Positions 1 through 10,995 of a stretch of DNA of 64,000 bases are shown here, piece by piece. This stretch comes from Diabrotica undecimpunctata. Its lineage: Eukaryota; Arthropoda; Insecta; Coleoptera; Chrysomelidae. Both the position numbers and the translations under genes were made by a program. The stretch is taken from NCBI RefSeq assembly GCF_040954645.1, contig NC_092810.1, positions 76,142,660 through 76,206,659 of the forward strand. The letters are read 5' to 3'. Position 1 is the stretch's first letter, and every line of letters starts with the position of its first letter. The notes beneath the pieces are model-generated. The model saw nothing but the letters and a program-made list of their open reading frames with translations. It did not search any database and was not told where the DNA came from.

Positions 1-20
1 CGTCACTCACTATCGCGTCT

Positions 21-1037
21 TTACTCACTATGGTCAGCAGTTTCGTTGCCTTTTATTCCTATATGGGATGGGATCCAGATGAAATTTATCTCATTATGAT
101 TGATATAAGCCTGAAGAAGGACTGTTTTAATTTTTTTTAAAAGCGGGTTTTTTGGATACAGTTGTCGGATGCTTTGTATGGCACTAAGTGAGTCTGTTAA
201 GATAATATATTTGGAGTTTGTTGTCAGATTGATTAGTTCTATGGTGCGATAGAGAGCATACAGTTCAGCTGTATAGATAGTACTAACATTAGATAGTTTG
301 AATTTAAAGACCTTCTCTGGAGTTACTACAAACGCTCCCACACCTTCGGATGATTTTGAACCATCAGTGTATATCTGGGTATGATTTTTATAACGACTAA
401 TGATTTTTCTAAAATGGGAAATAATTAGATCAGGATTAGTGGAGTTTTTATCAAATGACGTAAGTTCAAAGTTATATGGCGGTATGTTTTGAATCCAAGG
501 TGGATTATGATCATATGTGTATGGAAGACATTCAGGTATGACAATATCAAACAGATGCAAATGGTCTTTTATTCTTTTATAGAAAGGTTTATTAGAACGG
601 TGATTTGCATTAAGGTTTGGGTAATTATCAGTAAAAGTATTTCTATAGACAGGATTTTTTGCATTATCTTTAATTTTTGTTGCATATGTTAGACTAAGGT
701 AAGCTCTTCTATCATTTAACGACAATTCATTTGCTTCGCAAAGTAAACTTTCAATCGGTGTTGTACAAAAGGTTCCCAGGCATATTCTGAGTGCTGTGTT
801 ATGAATAGTATCGAGCTTTTTAAGTACTGATTTCGATGCTGAGTCGTAAGCTATAGCCGCGTAGCCTAGCTGTGATCGTAACATAGTTCTGTATATAATT
901 AGCAATGTACTCCTGTCTGAACCCCAATTCTTGTGTGCTAGAATTTTTAGTAAATTTAATCTTCTGTAACATTTACATGCTAGATTATTGATATGTTCTT
1001 TCCAATTCAACTTTCTGTCAAAAGTAACTCCTAGCAA
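21..1037 (-). pseudogene. LINE ORF2 C-terminal part with RNase H domain
   Basis: This is the downstream third of ORF2. The N-terminal part (from LGVTFDRKLNW) is the conserved region after the RT palm, and the C-terminal part is an RNase H type I domain: IYTDGSKSSEGVGAF (first Asp), AELYAL (Glu), ILTDSLSAI (second Asp) and PSHIGIKGNETAD (final Asp region). RNase H degrades the RNA strand during target-primed reverse transcription. The frame is separated from the RT frame by a one-base shift near 1055; similarity continues upstream of the listed Met. A stop soon after NETAD may be a mutation, because LINE-like coding potential continues to the edge. Confidence 0.88.
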
Positions 1038-1039
1038 TT

Positions 1040-2593
1040 TTAGCGAATCTTTAGATATAATGAGATTGGTGTACTGACTTTGTTTTTAGAAAATACTATA
1101 TATTTAGTTTTAGTTGTTGAAAAGATAAATCCAGTTTCCTTTGACCATTTGTCAATATCTAACAAGAAACTCTGTGCAAGTTGTGAGAGGTTGTTTAAGT
1201 TTTTGCTTTGACCAAATATTACGAGATCGTCAGCATATAAGTGGCCTTTAAGTGGAAGTTTTAAATTTCGTAGAACATCATTTATGGCAATTATAAATAG
1301 CGTAGGACTTATAACAGATCCCTGAGGAATTCGATTTTCCAATTCCACTTTTGACGACAAATTACCATTTACTCTAACTTGGATATATCTTTTATATAAG
1401 AAGTTTTTTATAAATGCAAGGCAATGTCCTTTGATTTCTAAATCGTACAGTAATCTGATGATACGGTAGCGCCAAGCTGTATCAAAGGCTCTTTCAATGT
1501 CGAAGAATATTCCAATACATTTTTGATTAAGGGAGAAGGCTTCATGTACACTGCTTTCTAGGTCTATAATATTGTCTAGAGTTGATCTATTTTGTCGGAA
1601 ACCACTTTGTTCTGGAATAATAATACTTCGATCTTCAAGTGTCCAGAGGAGACGACGGTTGACCATTTTTTCTACCAGTTTGCATGTAGTACATGTTAGC
1701 GCAATTGGTCTATAAGACTCAGGATCTGTTTTGGGGCATTTTGGTTTTAATATAGGTATTATAATAGAATCTCTCCATGCTGTTGGAAATTTCTGTTCTG
1801 TCCAAATAATATTAAATATGTTAAGAAGATGATTGTGTGCATTCTCAGGTAAATGCTTAAGAAAAACCATTGGGATGTCATCTGGACCCTCACTAGTCTC
1901 TTTAAATGAGTTTAATGCATCTTTGTATTCATTTATATTAAATTTGGTGTTTAAAGCATCTGTGTCATCTACAAACGGTATAATTAGATTGCATTCTTCG
2001 TTCTGTTTAAAGTTGATAAAATTATTATTATAATTGCTTGTATTAGATCTATTTTTATACGTATTAGCAAATTCTTCTGCTATTTCTAGATCATCTGTGA
2101 TTATTTTATTATCTTTCTTTAGTTGAGTGATTTTGTTATAAGCCGGTATTCCAGATATTTTTTTGACATTCTTCCACATTTCAGACATAGGGGTCCTACT
2201 GTTTATACTGGACACAAATTGAGCCCACGAATTTCTTTTTGAAGTTTTTACTACTAACTGAGCTTTAGCTTTAAGTTTTTGAAACTCTATTTTATTGTTA
2301 AGTGTTTTATGTCTTTTGTATTTGTTAAAGGCTTTTTTGGAAGCTTCGATCGATGTCTTACATTGTTCATTCCACCAAGGGACTGGTTTATGTTTTGTAA
2401 TAGGTGCAGTTTTCTTAATGGTTTCCTCGGCTGCTTTTAATATGATGCTGAAGAAGGTTTTGATGTCTGTGTCAATACTGTTGGATATTTTACAGTTTGT
2501 GACATGTTTTTCTATGATATCTTCAAATAATGTCCAATTTGCTTCCTTCGTTTTCCACCTAGGGGCGTGCTTTCCATTTTTGGGCTTGAACAA
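1040..2593 (-). pseudogene. LINE ORF2 reverse transcriptase domain
   Basis: A 517-residue frame with non-LTR RT motifs in order: GPDDIPMVFLK, ILKPKCPKTDPESYRPIALT, EQSGFRQNRSTLDNI, FFDIERAFDTAW, RIPQGSVISPTLF and the catalytic LYADDLVIFG. It copies element RNA at the nicked target. The Met at 2593 is not the true start; coding similarity continues to the right into the endonuclease, interrupted by a stop near 2651 and a frameshift near 2740. Two of the three catalytic Asp residues are in YADD and the first is in FFDIERAFD, so the palm itself looks intact. Confidence 0.9.
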
Positions 2594-2688
2594 GTTATTG
2601 GTGATTATTATTGGGTAATGGTCACTGTTATAAGTGTAGTCTAATCTGTTCTATGTCATTAATGCAGAGAAGTTATTATCCGCTATCG

Positions 2689-3189
2689 TTAAGTCCAAGG
2701 GCGTTGATTCGCCTGTTTGTATATTGAATCTTGTAGGGGTCCATCATTCAACAGTGATAAGTTATACCGATCTATTAATTCTTCAGTAATAAGTCCTCTT
2801 TTGTCTTCATATGTAGAGCCCCAAATACTGTTGTAAGCATTAAAATCACCTGTTAAAATACGCGGAGAAGGTATTTGTCTCACGAGGTTAAAAAGGTCCT
2901 GTTTATCAATTGGTTGTCCTGGGGGTAAGTAAATCGTGCAAATATTTATTTTTGTGGTCCCTTCTAGAGAAATAGCTACAGCTTCTAAATGTGTTTGTAG
3001 GGGTAACCTACTTGCGGTTAATTTGTTATTTACAAGAATTGTCACTCCACTGCTTGCTATTCTTTGGTTTACTCTATTTTTTGAAAAACTTTGATAATTA
3101 TGTAAACAAGATTCTTGGTTGCTCTTAAGATTCGTTTCTTGAAGACAAATAATATCTGGTAGATACTCTGATTGTAGAATTTTTAACAT
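2689..3189 (-). pseudogene. LINE ORF2 endonuclease (EEP/APE-like) domain
   Basis: Motifs of the exonuclease-endonuclease-phosphatase fold are visible: DIICLQETNLKSN near the start and ILTGDFNAYNSIWGS in the middle. The enzyme nicks target DNA to prime reverse transcription. The frame remains open a few codons upstream of the listed Met (reading NGYYNNLP, typical of the first endonuclease motif) and then meets a TAG near 3222. Its C-terminal end is lost by a frameshift near 2740; the expected end (PLDLTIAD, SDHYPI) is readable in another frame to about 2600. Confidence 0.85.
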
Positions 3190-3310
3190 CGGTAAGTTAT
3201 TATAGTATCCGTTTACTTTCTAGTTATAAAAAAGTTTTAATTTTATTAAGACTTAGGGTCTGTGTCAAGTAAAATGTCATTTTCGTTGTCGGTAGAAGAA
3301 AGTTCGTCAT

Positions 3311-4441
3311 TTAGGTGTTTTGTGATTTTTTCGTTAGGTGAAGTTTGTTTTCTAACAGATCTATAAATTGGTCGTGATTAAGGATATATGGTGGTGAATG
3401 TTCATTTATTATTGTTTTTAGGTCAGTATCAAAACTTTTCTTGGGTTTTTTGTTGGGTTTTTGTGTAGGTTTCCTAAAATTTATTTCTGTTTGTTTATCT
3501 TTTTCTGACAGAGCTGGTGTATATGTTGGTGAAGGTGATAGAATTTCATCTACGTCACGCTTACGGCTTGTCTGTTGAGTAATATCTAGTGATATAGCGC
3601 TGTTATTTTCTGGAGGTGTAATGGTATTGGTAACTGAGGATGCTTTTGGTTCGACATGTTCAGGATTTGTACTGTTTGTTAAGGAAGTAGATTGCTGATT
3701 GGGAAGTTTTTGTATGATGTCCATTTGTGAAGGAGTATTTAACGATGTTGAAATAGTTTGAGGTGTGGGTGTTTGTTGAGAGTTTGTGGGATTTTTACAA
3801 TTATTAGCATTATGTCCTTGCTGTTTGCAGTTAAAGCATAACTGATTATCTTGCGATAAGAAAATTCGATAGGATTTGTTATCGTAATTAATCAAAAAAG
3901 ATTCTGGTAAAGAATTTATAACAGAGTTGATAAAAATTTGTCTTCTAAAACTGTAAATATGATTGAATTCCGGTAAGGTAGAGCTAATACGAAGAAAGGT
4001 CATTGATGACATTGGCTTGAGACCTAGGTTTTCTAATTCATGAATAAGAATATCATGGGGAATTGAGGGGCATACATTCGATAGAACTAACCTATCCGCT
4101 GGAGTAATATATTTTCTAGCTTGAACTGGTTCATCATTTATTAGTATTATACCATCATATACCTGCATAAAGTTATCCACAATTTCTTTGCTCGCTAGAT
4201 ACATGCATACTCGATTATTGGACAGCCTTGAAGAAAATAAGATGTTTTTGGGCTGTATAAGTGCTCCTAGTGGTATGAGGTAGTCCTGTAGGCGTAATCC
4301 ATCCTTTGAAGAGAAAACAATCGCTTGTTCAGGACTAGGATATGTATGTTGGCTTAGAACTTTTGAGTAGGATTTAACGGTGTTGGTATGTTGTGGTACA
4401 GAGTTAATTACGTTGGAACTTCCATCTGATGTTACGGACAT
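3311..4441 (-). CDS. LINE ORF1: Gag-like RNA-binding protein with CCHC knuckle
   Basis: An uninterrupted 376-residue frame. Residues about 110-200 (from ITPADRLVLSNVCPS) form the conserved region before the zinc knuckle of insect LINE ORF1 proteins. A single CCHC knuckle is at residues 202-215 (C202, C205, H210, C215). The C-terminal third is rich in Ser, Thr, Pro and Lys. ORF1 proteins bind element RNA to form the RNP. The start is the first Met of the longest frame. A relative of this ORF1, broken by an insertion, is found at 47.5-48.8 kb in the same window. Confidence 0.85.
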   Translation of the reverse strand: MSVTSDGSSNVINSVPQHTNTVKSYSKVLSQHTYPSPEQAIVFSSKDGLRLQDYLIPLGALIQPKNILFSSRLSNNRVCMYLASKEIVDNFMQVYDGIILINDEPVQARKYITPADRLVLSNVCPSIPHDILIHELENLGLKPMSSMTFLRISSTLPEFNHIYSFRRQIFINSVINSLPESFLINYDNKSYRIFLSQDNQLCFNCKQQGHNANNCKNPTNSQQTPTPQTISTSLNTPSQMDIIQKLPNQQSTSLTNSTNPEHVEPKASSVTNTITPPENNSAISLDITQQTSRKRDVDEILSPSPTYTPALSEKDKQTEINFRKPTQKPNKKPKKSFDTDLKTIINEHSPPYILNHDQFIDLLENKLHLTKKSQNT

Positions 4442-7025
4442 GATGAATCCTCTATATGCGATTTTAACAGGACTTTATTTTATATATAGATTAAATCAAA
4501 TAAAGTCCGACTCTGTTTATTTGAAAACTAGTTGATCGGCTGGTAATTACCAAATTAGCTGAATAACGATAAGAGTACAACTAGTTTTTTGGTTAATTTG
4601 TAACTACAATTATTGATGAGAATATGTTATTGATGCTTAAAAGTGATATTTCTAATCAAACTATGATTAACTGGAAAGAAGTACTTACGGCACTTGACAA
4701 ATCACTGTAAACTTCTTTGATATATCACTTTTAATTATTTAAATTTATACTTTTTCTATTAAAAACTATAAAAGTTGTGGAGGTTAAAATTAAGTCGACT
4801 TTCATGCCTGACATTCAGGGCCGGATCAAATGATGTATTCTTGATATGTTATTGATTAATACTGGTATTTTCTTTGTATTTAGGAATTTGTGACAGAAGT
4901 TGTTTAATTTGTATTTTGAGAACGATTTCCGAAGTTGAAATCGAAATGTTAAAATAACGTATTTTAAAGTAAAATTGTAGATTATTCCCGATAAAAATAG
5001 TAAATTAATTGTATTAACATACCACAAGAAAATAGCTTTAGAATAATACATAGTTCGTAAATGCATAAATGTGCATAAATGTTCGTCTGACAGACTTTAT
5101 ATATTGATAATTTTTACAAAATTGACATCGAATATATTGAAAATAAAGGTTGGAAAAGTCTGTGAAAAGCAATTATCTCCATTAGGTCAAAATATCACCA
5201 TTATTATCTTTCTATTTATCCCTACGCGGGGTCGGCTTTCCTGATTATATTTCTCAGTTTTTAATAATAATAAGTTTTTAATTTAAGTTATATTAATATT
5301 AAAATCCAATGACAGATAGGTAATGTCTGAATCTCCCGTACGATGTCCTCTGTATCCATCGTCATCTAATCCTTCCAGGAACATGAAACTCAGCAGTTCT
5401 TCGTATTGGATGAATATCATTTAGGTATTGAACGTACCCTATAATCATTGTAACTTACGTTCTCTCATCTTGTCAACAATTCGTGTCATTCAAACCGCAT
5501 TATTAAATTAATTATTAATTTTATCGTGTTTTGTTTATGTATCTAAGCATTCTTATTTATGCCACATGCAGTCGTTGTACTTCTTTTTTTTTATTTTTTG
5601 GTGATTTCTGATTAGTCTTTCTGTCGCAACACATTGCTCACCTCCTTTTATTTGACTCATCCTGCTCTAGTTCTACAGCACGTCTCTCTATATTTCTTTA
5701 GTAGTATATAATATCCTTATAGGTTCTTAAAATATTACTTTTTACAATTATTTCACTGTCCTAAGATATCGTCTTATTTATAATAGTAATTCCATATTCA
5801 AATAAATATTCTATATTTTACCTTACTAAGCTTTAAACCTATTTCTTCAAACGTTTTAGTTCGTTTTCAGTGTTTCCACTAACACTTCATCATAAGCATA
5901 CATTAAGGAATTACCATATATTTGAAATTTCCATGTTATCAGGTTCAACAATAATAAGAATAAATAAGGGGTGCTTGTTTCTTTTACTTCTATATTTTAC
6001 CATTAGCTGCTTTATAATGAAAGTTGTATCTGTTTTTCGGATGCATATGTTGATTTCATCACGTGTACATGTATCAATTACTCTCCCATACGTTCCTAGT
6101 GACAAAACATGTATAATAAGAAAGAGAGATGACGTATTATAAAACAATTTCAAATTAGTGCAATTATTAGTGCTAAAAATTAACATAAAATAAATAGGGA
6201 AATATAATTTAACTTACTGTATATAAGTATTAGGTAAATTATTTATGCTTTAATAATCACTGTGTGTCAAAAACGTAGCAACAAAGGTGTGAAATAAACT
6301 TTTCTCTTTCTATAGTCTGTAACTTCTTTATATAAAACACTTTTAAAACATCAAAAGGAAGACGATCTTTTGATCATTTTTTTTTAAAACAACGTTACAA
6401 ACGCTTTGAGAAAAATTGTTTTTATTTTAAGATGACATAGTTTACTAAAAAAAAAGAGTAAAATAAAAGAGTTCTGACATAACACGAACTATTATCTTGG
6501 TATAAGAAATAAAAAATATTTTCAATATTATATTATAATACATATATAAAAAAAATAGTCGTTGATTTTTAGTTTCGTATTTCTAAAAGTAATTAGTATC
6601 TGCAACTGTCTTCAGTTTTATTCTTTCTTTATCTATTTAATTTAACACTTTGTATTAATTTTTTAATATATTTCATCAATTATATCGCCATGAACAAACC
6701 ATAGTCGTAAAAGAACATACTTTTTCTGCGTTTCATTTTCACTTTTAATTTATGTACACCAACTTAACACATTTAGCTTCTTTAATTTTAAAAGTTGTGT
6801 TTTAAAAATAAATTTTAATAATAAATAAATTCAGCTTTAGATCTTTGAGTCGAAATGTCAAATAAAAAATTTAGTATTACTTTTGTAAATTTCCGGCGGT
6901 ATAACTCATAGAAATGCTTTTGAAATTAATTTCATCTATATGGCCAGAAAGCATGATTTCAGATTTCATATGAGGAAATCCAAACTTCAAACGTATTTTC
7001 AATTAAAGTTGTGATTTGTTCCCAT

Positions 7026-7028
<3 letters not shown>
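4442..7028. other. AT-rich spacer with only weak LINE traces
   Basis: About 2.6 kb of AT-rich sequence. The first part (to about 4560) probably holds the 5' leader of the LINE on its left. A short GC-richer piece near 5220-5235 (CCCTACGCGGGGTCGGC) reads on the reverse strand like the 3' end of insect LINE/SINE sequences, from memory. Short open frames (for example 4815-5066) show no recognisable motif. Nothing else is supported. Confidence 0.5.
5911..6186 (-). pseudogene. Possible LINE RT remnant
   Basis: The reverse-strand frame contains EINICIRKTDTTF, which resembles the segment after the RT palm of insect LINEs (pattern EI-x-RI-x-KA-x-x-F). The match is short and no catalytic motif remains, so this is a tentative call. 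Confidence 0.25.
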
Positions 7029-7094
<66 letters not shown>

Positions 7095-7095
7095 A
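7029..7095. repeat. (TA)n microsatellite
   Basis: About 57 bp of pure TA followed by a short GTGTGT end. No element is inserted in this tract, unlike most other TA tracts in the window. Confidence 0.95.
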
Positions 7096-7222
7096 TTAGA
7101 AATGCTACAAATGCAAACAGTATGATCAATATCAGATCTGATATTTTTAAATTTTAGATATACGAAAAGAGGGATTAGTGAATAATTTCCTGCGTTGATT
7201 TTTTTAAGTTTCGATTTGGATT

Positions 7223-7230
7223 ATTACAAT
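7223..7230. repeat. TSD of RTE-like LINE, left copy
   Basis: ATTACAAT here is repeated at 8729-8736, on the two sides of the RTE-like LINE. The left copy abuts the (CAT)n tail of the element. Confidence 0.7.
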
Positions 7231-8728
7231 CATCATCATCATCATCATTCAATCTTCGCTTATCCACTGCTGGACATAGATCTCCCTCATAATTTTCCAT
7301 CTATTTCGATCTTGTGCCTCTTGCATCCAATTCCTATGACAACGTTTTAGATCGTCAGTCCAACGTGTTGGTGGACGACCTCTGCTTCGGTAGGCATCAT
7401 CTCTTGGTCTCCATTCCAGTATCCGCTTTGTCCATCTATTATCTGTCATTCGAGCCACGTGACCTGCCCAGTTCCATTTCAGTGTTGCTACTCTCTCTAC
7501 TGCATCAGCCACTCCTGTTCTTTGTCGTAGCTGGCGATTTGGGATCTTGTCTCGTAGTGAAACGCCCAACATAGCACGCTCCATCGCCCTTTGACACACA
7601 CGGATCTTTTGAACTGTTCTCCTTGTCATGGTCAACGTTTCGGCACCGTAAGTTAACACTGGCAAAACGCACTGATTAAACGTTTTTCTTTTAAGGCATA
7701 TTGGTATATCAGACGATTTGAAAATATGGTTCAGCTTGCCGAAGGCTGCCCAAGTCAGTCTTATACGACGGAGAAGCTCAACGGTTTGGTTATCTTTTCC
7801 TATGCGAATCTCATGACCTAGGTATTTATAGGCCATTACCTGGTCTATGGATCTTGTTCCTACGCATATATCTTCGCTGACTACAAGATTTGTCATCATC
7901 TGGGTTTTAGATATATTTATTTTCAATCCCCCTTCTAGCGAGGAAAGGTAGAGCTGATTTAAAAGTTCTTTGGCCTCATCTATCCTATCAGCTATTAGTA
8001 CAATATCATCTGCAAACCTTAGATGGCTAAGCTTTTCTCCGTTTATGTTTACGCCCTTGTCGGTCAGTTTTGCCCTTTTACATATATATTCCAAAAGCGT
8101 AGTGAACAGTTTCGGCGATATGGTGTCCCCCTGGCGTACTCCACGTTGTATCGGGAATTTCTGGGTTTGACGATCACCCACTCTAACACTGGCTGTTGCG
8201 TTTTGGTATATATGTTTAATTATATTTATATACCGATAGTCAATTCGGCATTCTGTCAAGGCTTCCAACATTTTTTGTTGATTTACGGTGTCGAATGCCT
8301 TTTCATAGTCGACAAATATTAAAGCTAGTGGTTTATTATATTCAGTACATTTTTCTATAAGATTTTTTATTACCAGTAGGTGATCGTTTGTTCCATAGCC
8401 TTTTCTAAAACCCGCCTGTTCTATGGGCTGATAAAATTCCAATTTATTTTCTAGTCGTTTCGTAATTATTTTTGTAAATAGTTTATAAATATGTGAAAGT
8501 AGACTTATGGGCCTGTAATTCCTGAGGTCGGTAGCATCCCCTTTTTTATGAAGTATGATAATTTCTGCGTTATACCACTGGGTTGGTGTTATTGCTTCCT
8601 GCAAACATCTAGTGAATAGTTTGGCAAGGACCTGCCATAATCTTTTTCCAGCCACCTTCAAGGCATCTGCCACTATTTCATCGCCTCCGGGGGACTTATT
8701 GTTTTTCATTTCTTGGATTTCTTTCATC
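7231..8728 (-). mobile_element. RTE-like LINE, 5' truncated, with TSD
   Basis: A reverse-strand LINE of about 1.5 kb with a short tandem (ATG)n-type 3' tail (seen as CATCATCAT at 7231-7247). It is flanked by the 8-bp direct repeat ATTACAAT. The RT frame begins exactly at the right boundary, so the endonuclease half was lost by 5' truncation at insertion. The element style (short-repeat 3' tail, single RT frame ending in a C-terminal WRPRDDAYRSRGRPPTRW region) is that of RTE-like LINEs. Confidence 0.82.
7249..8728 (-). CDS. RTE-like reverse transcriptase, C-terminal ORF, intact frame
   Basis: An open frame of just over 490 codons within the element. RT motifs in order: EMKNNKSPGGDEIVADALK, ILHKKGDATDLRNYRPISLL, AGFRKGYGTNDHL, FVDYEKAFDTV, RGVRQGDTISPKLF and the catalytic LRFADDIVLIAD. 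The C-terminal part holds LTYGAETLTM, RAMERAMLGVSLRD, WAGHVARM and GRPPTRWTDDLKR. The open frame extends about 11 codons beyond the element into flanking DNA (to 8760), giving a Met that does not belong to the element. No endonuclease is present, so it is unlikely to be autonomous. Lack of stops suggests a fairly recent insertion. Confidence 0.85.
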
Positions 8729-8984
8729 ATTACAATAATCCGTACAATATGTACGGACAACTTATCGCAATCATAATCGATTTGAGTTTTGGTGCTAGGT
8801 CACTAATCCAATACACAATATTTTGTTAGTTTTGCGATGATTATTTGCGTTATATACAACGTTCTTGTCCTATCAACAAAAGTAAGTAAGTAAGTCTAAA
8901 AAATAATTATATTGTAAAATATAATAGCATAGCAACAATTCATTTATGCTTTTAGAGAAGTTTACCTTTTTATCTTCACATACG

Positions 8985-9130
8985 TGCTCCCTCCGTACTT
9001 ATGTTATCGCTCCACCTCTTCTGTGGACGGCGTACGCTCGGATACTTTTGGTTTATCTGGTCGATGAAGTTTTTGTATTTACAAAATCCAAAGGAATTTG
9101 CAAGCTCCAAATAATTCGGTAATTACTTAT
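8985..9130 (-). pseudogene. LINE ORF C-terminal scrap
   Basis: The reverse strand reads VRRPQKRWSDNIST, like the GRPxKRWxDD segment at the C-terminus of RTE-type LINE proteins. Only about 30 residues are readable. Confidence 0.35.
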
Positions 9131-9299
9131 TTTCCGTGTCCGGGTCACACGATGCTTTTCAATTATGTTTTTCTAATATTTCCCCCATGAATGATTCTTT
9201 CATTGACCAAGCTTCTGACATTTAAGGGTGTTGTAGACTGGTTCTAATATGTTTTAGGAATATTTTGTGTTTCCACCAGTAAAATTTTTAGTTTATTGT

Positions 9300-10205
9300 T
9301 GTTGTTAAAAGTTGTTAAAAACAAACTAGAAGATATCAGTGGTAAAATTGGCGAAGACCAAGCCGGGTTTACTTTAGGACTGTCTTTATCAACCAAATAT
9401 ACATGGTCCAACAAGTAATCGAAAAGAAAATAGCAAAAACAGTGCAATCCACTATAGTTTTAAAGAAAGCATATGACTCAATACCAAGGCCCAAGTTGTG
9501 GATCGCTATGGATGGTCTAGATATACCCCAACAGTTGATAACAGCAGTGAACAATATGTATAGAGGCAATACAGTGGGAGAAAAGATGGGAACGAAATTT
9601 TTTAACAGCTCTAAGACACCAAAGGTATTGCTGTAGGGCTGCTCCACATTGCCAACGCTTCTTAAAATAAAACCGCGAAAGAGGAAATGTGAAGAAGTGG
9701 GCGTATCAATGACAGATGACTATTTATGCACATTAAAGTTTGCAGACGATCAGGTGGTCATGGCACGAGATGAAGAAGACTTAAGTTTTATGGTCAGAAA
9801 ATTGGAAGAAGAGTACTCGAAAAATGGTAGGAAAATAATTTTTCAGAAAGCAGATTACCAAGCAACAGCAGAAGAAGCAATAAAAAACCTTGAAGTAGGC
9901 AAATATCGACGAATAAAAGGCGTAAACAAATTTAAATACTTCTAGGATTCTCTGATTTATAGTTTCAAGAACGGAACAACAGAAGAAGACATAAGTAGAT
10001 GTCTAGGTAGACATCTACCTAGACATCTGTAGGTATAGACTAGGTCAAACAAAAACGTGTATCAAGCAGTTAAATCCGGTGCTATGGGACAGCTACATTA
10101 CAAGAAAAAGAACAAAAACACGAAAACAAAAATTTTTGTATTTTAAATTCCGTAGCTTAATGACTTATGGAGCAAAAATCTAGATATTAAAGAAAAAAAC
10201 GAAAT
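9300..10205 (+). pseudogene. Decayed LINE RT fragment
   Basis: Forward-strand RT motifs appear in several frames: GKIGEDQAGF near 9333, QVIEKKIAKTVQSTIVLKKAYDSIPR near 9412, LKFADDQVVMARDEEDL near 9736 (the catalytic A/DD box), KFKYF near 9930, and LMTYGAKI near 10155 (the post-palm TYGAE box). Stops and frameshifts separate them. The piece is interrupted at 10221 by a solo LTR. The clade is not resolvable. Confidence 0.75.
9997..10028. repeat. Perfect 14-bp inverted repeat, 4-bp loop
   Basis: AGATGTCTAGGTAG at 9997-10010 is followed after ACAT by its exact reverse complement at 10015-10028. It lies inside the decayed LINE, probably a local snap-back duplication. Confidence 0.8.
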
Positions 10206-10220
10206 AAAGTTATGGCCACC

Positions 10221-10690
10221 TGTCCAATATCAAATCTTCAGAATTCATATCCGAAATTGGACAGTATAATTTTATCACCCAGTAGACCGAATGAATTTAT
10301 TTGTTATTAAATACACAAACGTAGTTAATTAGGTTACATACACATTTGGTCAATTATCAATAATATAATTTGGACATCAGTCAAAAGTGCTGACAAAAGT
10401 TAAACAATTTACATAAATTAGATACACATATCACGCGAGGTCCGCGAATATATTGACCCAATTAAAACTTATATAAAACTAAGATCTCTTGCCTAAAGAA
10501 GAATTCAATCAATATTCACTCAACAAACTTGATAGTATTCAACGATCAACTTCATCAGTCTCTACTCAAAGTAATCCCGGGTCAACACCCATAGTATACG
10601 TCTCATCAATAAACTCTGCTACTATTATTTGGTGTTTCCATTACAACTGAACGAACATCTTCACTGAGCCAACGAAGGGGAATTTGTTCA
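10221..10690 (+). mobile_element. Solo LTR with 5-bp TSD (CCACC)
   Basis: A 470-bp block starting TGTCC and ending GTTCA, flanked by CCACC at 10216-10220 and 10691-10695. It carries a TATA-box-like TATATAAA at 10470-10477 and a polyadenylation signal AATAAA at 10608-10613, in the order expected for an LTR on the forward strand. No internal coding region is attached, so it is best explained as a solo LTR left by LTR-LTR recombination. The superfamily is unknown. Confidence 0.65.
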
Positions 10691-10716
10691 CCACCGAAAT
10701 CGATATTAGAGAAGAT

Positions 10717-10985
10717 ACAGAGTTACAAAAATGAGAATTGAATACCGGATATAACAAGAGATGAGGTTATTGAGGCTTTAAATAGGATACAGGATGGCAA
10801 GGCAGTAGGACCTGATGGAATACCTATGGAGGTTTGGAAGGTTCTAGACGAAAAAGAGGTTGATGTGTTGTGGAAAATGATGATTTGGATATATGAGGAA
10901 GAAAGGATGCCCAATACGTGTAGGGAGAGCGAGATGGTACCAGTGTATGAAAATAACGGGATATTCAGGACTGTAAGAACTATTT
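10717..10985 (+). pseudogene. LINE RT N-terminal fragment, split by an RTE insertion
   Basis: The forward strand reads ITRDEVIEALNRIQDGKAVGPDGIPMEVW, then EERMPNTCRESEMVPVYENNG: the standard beginning of a LINE RT domain. Similarity stops at 10985, where an RTE-like LINE is inserted with a 10-bp TSD. Right of the insertion (from 11874) a few residues continue compatibly and then fade. Confidence 0.75.
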
Positions 10986-10995
10986 ATAGAGAGAT
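10986..10995. repeat. TSD of second RTE-like LINE, left copy
   Basis: ATAGAGAGAT, repeated at 11864-11873. The left copy adjoins the T-run that is the poly(A) tail of the reverse-strand element. Confidence 0.75.

Larger units (their letters stand above)
1..4441 (-). mobile_element. LINE (non-LTR retrotransposon), Jockey/I-like, 3' end beyond window
   Basis: On the reverse strand the order ORF1 (zinc-knuckle RNA-binding protein), apurinic-type endonuclease, reverse transcriptase and RNase H is that of an I/Jockey-group LINE. It is cut by the left edge of the window within or just after RNase H. ORF2 is broken: a stop upstream of the first endonuclease Met near 3222, a frameshift near 2740, a stop near 2651 and a frameshift near 1055. 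The 5' boundary is not resolved; 4441 is the ORF1 start and some 5' leader lies to the right. Exact clade cannot be set by eye. Confidence 0.9.
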
